From contig NZ_AYMQ01000006.1 of NCBI RefSeq assembly GCF_000633355.1, positions 116,064-180,063 on the forward strand: a stretch of 64,000 bases of DNA, given 5' to 3'. Numbering within the stretch: the first letter of the stretch is position 1; the number at the start of each line of letters is the position of its first letter. Position numbers and translations under genes: made by a program. The DNA comes from Serratia sp. H1w (GTDB lineage Bacteria > Pseudomonadota > Gammaproteobacteria > Enterobacterales > Enterobacteriaceae). Of this stretch, positions 56,756 to 64,000 are shown piece after piece. The notes under the pieces are model-generated. The model was given only the letters and a program-made list of their open reading frames with translations, was not told the origin of the DNA and did no database searches.

Positions 56756-57814
56756 CTAGCTATTATCTTCCGGGAACTCACCCACCGCCATATGCAGCGT
56801 AATGCGTTGCCCATCGCGCAGCACTACCACCGGGATCTGCGTCCCAGGGCGGATCTCCGCCACCTGATCCATCGTCTCCAATACCGACACCGCCGGTTTG
56901 TTATCGACGTTAATGATGATGTCATTAATATGGAACCCTGCATTGGCAGCCGGGCCGTTAGGGGTGATCTCAGTAACAATGATCCCTTGCAGGCGATCGA
57001 TGCCGGTCGCAGAGGTACGCACCGGAATAATCTCTTTACCCTGGATGCCAAAGTAGCCGCGGATCACACGGCCATCACGGATCAGCTTATCCATGATCTT
57101 GGTTGCCAGCTCTACCGGGATGGCAAAGCCTAACCCCTCTGGCGTTTCTCCATCGGTGATCTTGTCATAGGTCAGCGTGTTGATACCCATCAGCTCACCC
57201 AGGGAGTTGACCAACGCACCGCCGGAGTTACCCCGGTTGATCGAGGCATCGGTTTGCAGGAAGGTTTGTCGCCCGGTGGTGCTCAGGCTGATACGCCCGG
57301 TGGCACTGATAATGCCCTGGGTCACGGTCTGCCCAAGGTTGTACGGGTTGCCGATCGCCAGCGCCACATCACCGATGCGGGCAGGACGTGCGGTATTGAT
57401 TGGGATCACCGGTAGATTGCCCGGATCGATTTTCAGCACGGCCAGGTCGGTCAGGCTATCGGAGCCGACCAGTAACGCCTCGTAGCGGCGGCCATCTTGC
57501 AATACGGCGGTGATCTGCTGGGCGTCTTTGATTACGTGGCGGTTGGTAATGATATAGCCGCGATCGTTCATGATCACCCCGGAACCCAGAGAGAGCACGT
57601 TGGTCGCGCCACTGATATTACGGTTGTAGATGTTGACCACGGCAGGGGCAGCCCGGCGTACGCCGGTATTAAAGCTGACCGGCGTTTGATCGCTGGTATT
57701 CTCGGATTTGCTGGCGAATATGTTATTGGCGGAACGCAACATGGGCAGGGCGGCCAGCAGGATACCGGCGACCACCAAACCAATAACAATAGAACGCAAG
57801 AGCTTAGCAAACAT
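56756..57814 (-). CDS. degS: Site-1 serine endoprotease DegS
   Basis: 352 residues: N-terminal membrane anchor, trypsin-like domain with His (TNRHVI), Asp (DLAVLKID) and Ser (GNSGGALV), and one PDZ domain. It senses unfolded outer-membrane porins and cleaves RseA to trigger the sigma-E response. It is separated from degQ by 89 bases. Confidence 0.97.
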   Translation of the reverse strand: MFAKLLRSIVIGLVVAGILLAALPMLRSANNIFASKSENTSDQTPVSFNTGVRRAAPAVVNIYNRNISGATNVLSLGSGVIMNDRGYIITNRHVIKDAQQITAVLQDGRRYEALLVGSDSLTDLAVLKIDPGNLPVIPINTARPARIGDVALAIGNPYNLGQTVTQGIISATGRISLSTTGRQTFLQTDASINRGNSGGALVNSLGELMGINTLTYDKITDGETPEGLGFAIPVELATKIMDKLIRDGRVIRGYFGIQGKEIIPVRTSATGIDRLQGIIVTEITPNGPAANAGFHINDIIINVDNKPAVSVLETMDQVAEIRPGTQIPVVVLRDGQRITLHMAVGEFPEDNS

Positions 57815-57903
57815 GGAGTTTTAGTTAGTATAAGGAAAGATGGATGGAGGATAGCACGAGTTAACCGGGCGCAGTATGCTGCCGCGCCCGGTTTCGCAAC
57901 AAA

Positions 57904-59277
57904 TTAACGCAGTAACAGATAAATGTTTTCGTCGCCGCGTACGATGTTCAGCGCCATCACCGGAGGTTTTGCCTCCAGCAGTTTGCGCAGTGCGGTGATG
58001 TTCTCAACCCGCTGACGGTTGACGCCGATAATCACATCTCCTTTCTGCAGGCCAAACTGCGCCGCAGGGGTGCCTTTATCCACCTTGTCGATCTTCACGC
58101 CTTTATCGCCGTTTGGCAGCGCACCGTTGGTGAGCGCGGCACCTTGCAACGCAGGCGACAGGGTTTCGGCGTTGGTGGTGACGCTTTCGCTGTTATCCAG
58201 AGTGACGGAGACATCCATTGGCTTACCTTCACGCAGCAAGCCCACTTTAACGGTGGTACCCGGTGCGGTGGTGCCTACTTTGGCACGTAGTTCGGCAAAG
58301 CTGCTGATCGGCTTACCGTCCAGTGAAACCAGAATGTCACCGGCTTTGATACCGGCTTTGGCGGCGGCCGATTTTGGCATCACTTCGCTGACAAAGGCCC
58401 CGCGTTGGGCGTCCGTATTGAATGCTTTCGCCATATCGGCGGTCATTTCGCTGCCTTTGATGCCCAGCAGGCCGCGTTTCACTTCACCAAACTCAATCAG
58501 CTGCTTGCTCAGGCTTTGTGCCATGTTGCTTGGGATCGCAAAGCCGATGCCGATGTTGCCACCGCCCGGTGCCAGGATCGCGGTGTTGATACCGATCAGT
58601 TCACCGTCCAGGTTCACCAGCGCGCCGCCGGAGTTGCCACGGTTGATGGAGGCATCGGTCTGGATGAAGTTTTCCAGCCCTTCCAGGCTCAGGCCGCTAC
58701 GGCCCAGTGCTGAGATGATCCCGGAAGTCGCCGTCTGGCCAAGGCCGAACGGGTTACCAACGGCCACGGCAAAGTCACCCACGCGCAGCTTGTCGGAGTC
58801 CGCGATTTTTACCGCCGTCAGATTTTTGACATCCGTGACCTGGATCAGGGCAATGTCGGACTGCTCGTCGCGGCCAATCAGCTTGGCGTCATATTCGCGG
58901 CCATCATTGAGCTGTACGCTGATCTTGTCGGCGTTATTGATCACGTGGTTGTTGGTAAGGATGTAACCCTTTTCCGCGTCGATAATCACACCGGAACCCA
59001 ACCCTTCAAACGGGCGTGAGCTTTCTTTCGGTGCAGGCATGTTCGGGCCAAAGAAGAATTTAAACTGCTCGGGCAGCTGCGGCTGGCGCTGTACCTGGGT
59101 GCCTTCAACACGCACGCTTACTACGGCGGGCAGCACTTTTTCCAGCATTGGTGCCAGGCTTGGCAAGGTCTGGCCCGCCACAGCGGCAGGCATGGCTGCA
59201 TTGGCAGCCGGAACGGAGGCAAACGCCAGGCTAATACTCATTGCTAATACATTAAGAATTAAAGTTCTTTTCTTCAT
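57904..59277 (-). CDS. degQ: Periplasmic serine endoprotease DegQ
   Basis: 457 residues. Signal peptide (LAMSISLAFASVPAANA), a protease domain with the same triad (TNNHVI, SDIALIQV, GNSGGALV) and two PDZ domains, so it is DegQ or DegP rather than DegS. Location next to degS identifies it as DegQ. ATG 59277 gives the conserved MKKRTLIL; the frame continues 41 codons upstream into non-conserved text. Confidence 0.95.
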   Translation of the reverse strand: MKKRTLILNVLAMSISLAFASVPAANAAMPAAVAGQTLPSLAPMLEKVLPAVVSVRVEGTQVQRQPQLPEQFKFFFGPNMPAPKESSRPFEGLGSGVIIDAEKGYILTNNHVINNADKISVQLNDGREYDAKLIGRDEQSDIALIQVTDVKNLTAVKIADSDKLRVGDFAVAVGNPFGLGQTATSGIISALGRSGLSLEGLENFIQTDASINRGNSGGALVNLDGELIGINTAILAPGGGNIGIGFAIPSNMAQSLSKQLIEFGEVKRGLLGIKGSEMTADMAKAFNTDAQRGAFVSEVMPKSAAAKAGIKAGDILVSLDGKPISSFAELRAKVGTTAPGTTVKVGLLREGKPMDVSVTLDNSESVTTNAETLSPALQGAALTNGALPNGDKGVKIDKVDKGTPAAQFGLQKGDVIIGVNRQRVENITALRKLLEAKPPVMALNIVRGDENIYLLLR

Positions 59278-59437
59278 TGGTGATAGCTCTCTCAAAACCT
59301 GTCGGTGAAATTTTTTACGATACTGCCACGGCAATATCCTTGTGAAGTCTAGGACAATGAATTTACGCGAAAAGTTCACTTGATCGCCAGGGTTAAGCAC
59401 AGTGCAGGGCGGGGAACGGGGGCGAACGAAGTGAACA

Positions 59438-59460
59438 ACCCGTGGGAGAGCCCCACGGGT
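59438..59460 (-). terminator. Hairpin downstream of zapG
   Basis: ACCCGTGGG...CCCACGGGT palindrome 16 bases after the zapG stop on the minus strand. There is no long T-run, so termination is likely weak. Confidence 0.5.
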
Positions 59461-59475
59461 CAGTATAGCGGGGAA

Positions 59476-59874
59476 TTAATTACTGCGTGGTGCGCCGCGC
59501 AGCAGGCCAGATGCCCCTTCGGAATAGTCACGAGGCATTTCCACTGGAGCCTGATCGTTATCCGCTTCCGATTCGGACAGACGGTAGCGGAACGGGTTGT
59601 CCTGCATCGGCAGATCCGGCAGCAGGTTATTGGAGCTTTTCGCCATATGTTGATACAGCTGGCGATAGTCGCGCGCCATGTTATCCAACAGCTCGGCACT
59701 GCGGGCGAAATGGCCCACCAGCTCCTGACGATATTCTTCCAGCTCGGTTTTGCTCTTATCCAGTTCGTTTTGCAGCGCCTGTTGCTGACGCAGTTTACTG
59801 TTACCAAAACGCATCGCTACCGCACCGATTACGATACCGACCACCAAACCAATCAGCGCATACTCCCAGGTCAT
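59476..59874 (-). CDS. zapG: Z-ring associated protein ZapG (YhcB)
   Basis: 132 residues: one N-terminal helix (YALIGLVVGIVIGAVAMRF) followed by a coiled coil (residues ~28-85) and a polar tail. Links cell division and envelope synthesis in enterics. It is divergent from zapE. Confidence 0.95.
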   Translation of the reverse strand: MTWEYALIGLVVGIVIGAVAMRFGNSKLRQQQALQNELDKSKTELEEYRQELVGHFARSAELLDNMARDYRQLYQHMAKSSNNLLPDLPMQDNPFRYRLSESEADNDQAPVEMPRDYSEGASGLLRGAPRSN

Positions 59875-60104
59875 GATGACTCCTATTGTGACTTCGTTGT
59901 TCCGCAGGGATTTTTCACTTAATAATATCCACTATAACCGTTAACCTTGTCCGAGTGGAATCCTGATAAGCCAATACCCGCCATTTTCAGAGGGTTTATT
60001 GGGGCGCGACGCCGATAAATGTGGCGATCAGGGTGCGAAGCGGCTGCCATCCGCCGCGAAAAGTGGATAAATAAATTCTCAGCGTTGTTAGGGATTGCGA
60101 ATAC

Positions 60105-61229
60105 ATGCAGGCACAGTCACCGTTATCACGCTACCAGCAGGCGCTGGATGCGGGGGAATATCAGGCCGATGCGGTTCAACGCCAGGCCGTCACGCAGTTG
60201 GATCAGATCTATCAGGCGTTGCAGCAGCTACCGGCTTCTACTAACGCTGGCAAGCGCCGTAATCTGCTTAGCCGTTGGTTAGGCAAGGATGAGGAAACCA
60301 CCACCCAGCGGCCGGTGCAGGGGCTGTATATGTGGGGCGGCGTTGGCCGGGGCAAGACCTGGCTGATGGATCTGTTTTTCCACAGCCTGCCGGGCGATCG
60401 CAAACTGCGGCTGCACTTTCACCGCTTTATGCTGCGGGTGCATGAAGAGCTGACGGAGCTGCAAGGGCAGGAAAACCCGCTGGAGATCGTCGCCGACGGT
60501 TTCAAGGCGCAAACGGACGTGCTGTGCTTTGACGAGTTCTTTGTCTCCGACATCACCGATGCCATGTTGCTGGCAACGTTGTTGCAGGCGCTGTTCGCTC
60601 GCGGTATTACGTTGGTGGCCACTTCCAATATCATACCGGACAACCTGTATCGCAACGGGCTGCAACGCGCACGCTTCCTACCGGCGATCGATTTGATCAA
60701 CGAGTATTGCGACGTGATGAACGTGGATGCGGGCATCGATTACCGGTTGCGCACCCTAACGCAGGCCCATCTGTATCTGACCCCGCTCAATCAGCAAACG
60801 CAGGACACGATGGATCACATCTTCCTCAAGCTGGCGGGCCACTCCGGGGAAGAGGCACCGGTGCTGCAAATCAATCATCGGCCAATGCCCACCTTGCGCG
60901 CTGTGGAAGGGGTATTGGCGATCGATTTTCATACCCTGTGTGAAGAGCCGCGCAGCCAACTGGACTACATCGCCCTGTCACGCCTTTATCACAGCGTGAT
61001 GCTGTATAACGTGCGCATTATGGGGCCGCTGAAGGAAAACACCGCCCGGCGTTTCCTGGCGCTGGTGGACGAATTCTACGAGCGTCACGTCAAGCTGGTG
61101 ATCGCCGCCGAAGCCTCAATGTTCGAGATCTACCAGGGCGAACAGCTGAAGTTCGAGTTTCAGCGTTGCCTATCCCGCCTGCAAGAGATGCAGAGCGAGG
61201 AGTATCTGAAGCTGCCTCATCTGCCGTAA
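60105..61229 (+). CDS. zapE: Cell division ATPase ZapE
   Basis: 374 residues. AFG1-like AAA ATPase with Walker A GGVGRGKTW, Walker B LCFDEFF and the sensor VATSNIIPDNLY. Acts at the late divisome under stress. ATG 60105. Confidence 0.96.
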   Translation: MQAQSPLSRYQQALDAGEYQADAVQRQAVTQLDQIYQALQQLPASTNAGKRRNLLSRWLGKDEETTTQRPVQGLYMWGGVGRGKTWLMDLFFHSLPGDRKLRLHFHRFMLRVHEELTELQGQENPLEIVADGFKAQTDVLCFDEFFVSDITDAMLLATLLQALFARGITLVATSNIIPDNLYRNGLQRARFLPAIDLINEYCDVMNVDAGIDYRLRTLTQAHLYLTPLNQQTQDTMDHIFLKLAGHSGEEAPVLQINHRPMPTLRAVEGVLAIDFHTLCEEPRSQLDYIALSRLYHSVMLYNVRIMGPLKENTARRFLALVDEFYERHVKLVIAAEASMFEIYQGEQLKFEFQRCLSRLQEMQSEEYLKLPHLP

Positions 61230-61326
61230 AGGGCGTTCGGGCCTGGCTTCCAGGCCCATTTCCATCCCCGGTTACCGCAGTCAAACCGTCCCCCCGCGCT
61301 AAATACTTTTTACAGGCAAAAACAGG

Positions 61327-61355
61327 TCGACCTTTGTGAGCGACTTCTCTATAAT
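61327..61355 (+). promoter_or_regulatory. Likely sigma-70 promoter of rplM-rpsI
   Basis: A perfect -10 box TATAAT at 61350-61355 lies 17 bases after TCGACC (61327-61332), a 4/6 match to TTGACA. The leader to rplM is then about 160 bases long, the length in which L13 represses its own mRNA in E. coli. No T-run terminator is seen in it. Confidence 0.7.
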
Positions 61356-61501
61356 CTTGCGACCCCACGTTACAACAGAGTTTTTTTCCCAAAACTTTGT
61401 ATAGTGCCGGCAATGGCTATTCGAAGGGGTAGGTTTGCTGGACTTGTATGGTCGTGTGAGCCTCAACTGTTTTCGAGCGTTGGGTGAACACCTACGTGTA
61501 A

Positions 61502-61954
<453 letters not shown>

Positions 61955-61966
61955 TCGGGATTATAG

Positions 61967-62362
<396 letters not shown>

Positions 62363-62393
62363 TTTTTACTGCTTCGGCAGTGCGATTTACGCG

Positions 62394-62422
62394 AAAAACC
62401 CGCCTCTTCGGCGGGTTTTTTT
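62394..62422 (+). terminator. Rho-independent terminator of rplM-rpsI
   Basis: AAAAACCCGCCTCTTCGGCGGGTTTTTTT: GC stem with UUCG-type loop and a long T-run. Confidence 0.95.
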
Positions 62423-62749
62423 ATGCCTATAATCAGCTTAAACTTCATCAAAATCCGTGGGTTAAGTGATAAATCCACGCATGGCCCCCACAAAACAGTC
62501 AAAATCTGGTAAACTATCACCCACTTTTGCGCCTGTTCGCCGTGCAGTGCTGTCAGTCTACCTCCGAGGCCGTTTTCCAGACCTAAGGTTTATCTGTGAG
62601 CTGCGGGCTTGCGGTCACGATTATTCAGGATAGCAGCCTGATTTACCCAATCATTTCACGTCGCAGCCAGGTGGCAACAACGCAATGGCTCGCGTAGTGA
62701 TGGGTATTTTGGCTATTCGCCGTATTTTCTAGATAACTTGGAGGTTTTC
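62423..62749. promoter_or_regulatory. Upstream region of sspA
   Basis: 327 bases without a gene. The sspA promoter lies here, as in E. coli. A short imperfect stem around 62456-62479 (GTGGGTT...AATCCAC) and the T/A-rich AATCTGGTAAACTATCACC near 62505 were noticed. No confident promoter was assigned. AACTTGGAGG at 62723-62732 is the sspA ribosome site. Confidence 0.5.
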
Positions 62750-63391
62750 ATGGCTGTCGCTGCCAACAAACGTTCGGTAATGACGCTGTTCTCTGGCCCG
62801 ACCGACATCTTTAGCCATCAAGTACGTATCGTACTAGCGGAAAAAGGCGTCAGCGTCGAGATCGAGCAGGTAGAACCCGATAATCTGCCGCAGGATCTGA
62901 TCGACCTCAACCCATACCAAACGGTACCGACGCTGGTCGATCGCGAGCTGACGCTGTATGAATCCCGTATCATCATGGAATACCTTGATGAGCGTTTCCC
63001 TCACCCGCCATTAATGCCGGTGTACCCGGTGGCCCGTGGTGAAAGCCGTCTGATGATGCTGCGTATCGAGAGAAACTGGTACACGCTGATGTACAAAATC
63101 GAGCAGAGCAACGGCCAGGAGGCTGAATCAGCACGCCGTCAACTGCGCGAAGAGCTGCTGGCGATTGCGCCAATCTTCGGCCAGACCCCGTATTTCATGA
63201 GCGAAGAGTTCAGCCTGGTAGACTGCTACCTGGCCCCGCTGCTGTGGCGTTTGCCGCAACTGGGTATCGAACTGAGCGGTGCTGGCTCCAAAGAACTGAA
63301 AGGCTACATGACCCGCGTATTCGAGCGTGATGCATTCCTGGCCTCCTTAACCGAAGCCGAGCGCGAAATGCGCCTGCAGACTCGGGGCTAA
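62750..63391 (+). CDS. sspA: Stringent starvation protein A
   Basis: 213 residues. GST-like fold (MTLFSGPTDIFSHQVRIVLAEKG) that binds RNA polymerase and helps acid tolerance and phage P1 late transcription. ATG 62750 follows TTGGAGG. Close to the E. coli protein; the middle segment LMYKIEQSNGQEAESARRQ differs most. Confidence 0.97.
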   Translation: MAVAANKRSVMTLFSGPTDIFSHQVRIVLAEKGVSVEIEQVEPDNLPQDLIDLNPYQTVPTLVDRELTLYESRIIMEYLDERFPHPPLMPVYPVARGESRLMMLRIERNWYTLMYKIEQSNGQEAESARRQLREELLAIAPIFGQTPYFMSEEFSLVDCYLAPLLWRLPQLGIELSGAGSKELKGYMTRVFERDAFLASLTEAEREMRLQTRG

Positions 63392-63396
63392 GCATC

Positions 63397-63900
63397 ATGG
63401 ATATGTCTCAGATGACCCCGCGCCGTCCTTATCTGTTGCGGGCATTCTATGACTGGCTGTTGGATAATCAACTGACCCCGCATCTGGTCGTGGACGTTAT
63501 GCGTCCGGATGTGCAGGTGCCGATGGAATTTGCACGCGATGGTCAGATTGTACTGAACATTGCTCCGCGTGCCGTTGGTAATCTGCAATTGGGTGACGAT
63601 GAAGTGACCTTCAACGCACGCTTTGGTGGCGTACCTCGTCAGGTGCTGGTGCCAATGGCAGCCGTACTGGCGATTTATGCACGGGAAAATGGGGCTGGTA
63701 CCCTGTTTGAACCGGAAGCCAAATACGAAGACGAGGGCGCTTTCGAAGGTCTGGAAGACGTGTCCAGCCCAACGGGCAGCCTGATGTCAGTGGTTGATAG
63801 CGATCCTCAGGATAGCGTTGAAGACGATAACGGCCCCGATGATGAACCGCCACCGCCGCCACGCGGTGGTGGCCGCCCGGCGTTGCGTGTCGTGAAGTAA
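63397..63900 (+). CDS. sspB: ClpXP protease adaptor SspB
   Basis: 167 residues. An SsrA-tag-binding domain (residues ~5-110) is followed by an acidic flexible linker and the C-terminal ClpX-docking sequence GGGRPALRVVK. It starts 5 bases after sspA. Confidence 0.97.
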   Translation: MDMSQMTPRRPYLLRAFYDWLLDNQLTPHLVVDVMRPDVQVPMEFARDGQIVLNIAPRAVGNLQLGDDEVTFNARFGGVPRQVLVPMAAVLAIYARENGAGTLFEPEAKYEDEGAFEGLEDVSSPTGSLMSVVDSDPQDSVEDDNGPDDEPPPPPRGGGRPALRVVK

Positions 63901-63922
63901 GCGACGGCAGGCAGGATCAAGA

Positions 63923-63950
63923 AAGGTACAACCTCGGTTGTGCCTTTTTT
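63923..63950 (+). terminator. Rho-independent terminator after sspAB
   Basis: AAGGTACAACC - TC - GGTTGTGCCTTTTTT: stem and T-run after sspB. Confidence 0.9.
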
Positions 63951-63982
63951 ATTGCCTGTCGATCGTGGGGGAGTTGCTGTTT

Positions 63983-64000
63983 CCCCTCACCCCAACCCTC
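63983..64000. repeat. Start of another hairpin-ended repeat, cut by the window edge
   Basis: CCCCTCACCCCAACCCTC is the left end of the dispersed repeat seen at 25491, 34300 and 41447; the rest lies beyond the window. Confidence 0.7.

Overview
The window looks like a chromosomal segment of an enteric gammaproteobacterium (Enterobacterales), most probably Serratia or a close Yersiniaceae relative. Many proteins are close to their E. coli counterparts (AaeR/X/A/B, TldD, PmbA, RapZ, PtsN, RpoN, LptABC, KdsCD, MlaFEDCB, MurA, DegS/DegQ, ZapG/ZapE, L13/S9, SspA/SspB), and the gene order from 43.5 kb to the end is the conserved enterobacterial one. The genus is inferred from this mix and from the accessory genes; no rRNA or tRNA gene is present to confirm it.

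Layout. 1-3.9 kb: end of yhdP, a Nit-type amidase and tldD. 3.9-12 kb: a leftward accessory catabolic cluster (acyl-CoA ligase, MFS carrier, CoA-transferase, SDR, thiolase, CdaR-family regulator), probably for a short or 3-hydroxy/3-keto acid. 12.3-17.7 kb: an RluA-type pseudouridine synthase, a small lipoprotein, a nucleoside hydrolase, and an amino-acid permease paired with a formamidase/acetamidase. 18-23.4 kb: aaeR with divergent aaeXAB (aromatic acid efflux), then an exported barnase-like RNase with its barstar-like inhibitor. 23.4-28.3 kb: darP, pmbA, cytochrome b562, an AraC regulator, a TauE/SafE permease broken by one frameshift, and rnk.

28.7-37.7 kb is the most interesting part. 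Eight tightly packed genes encode a PRD protein, a glycine-rich SFCGS protein, DUF4312, two membrane proteins (DUF4311, DUF4310), a COG3964 amidohydrolase, DgaE (amino-sugar-acid-6-P ammonia-lyase) and DgaF (KDGP aldolase). An exported lactonase and a PRD/EIIA-containing BglG/LicR-type regulator follow. Together they look like an uptake and degradation route for an acylated amino sugar acid, using a transporter that belongs to no well characterised class but carries PTS-like hallmarks.

37.7-43.5 kb: a 30-residue membrane peptide, an Fe-dependent alcohol dehydrogenase, and a LuxR-type regulator with an amine oxidase, cupin and aldehyde dehydrogenase (amine oxidation to acid). 43.5-51.6 kb: the nitrogen-PTS/sigma-54/Lpt/Kds block on the minus strand. 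51.9-56.7 kb: mla, ibaG and murA on the plus strand. 56.7-64 kb: degS, degQ and zapG (minus), then zapE, rplM-rpsI and sspA-sspB (plus). A family of GC-rich repeats with hairpin ends (CCCCTCACCC...) sits just downstream of stop codons at five places and starts again at the right edge.
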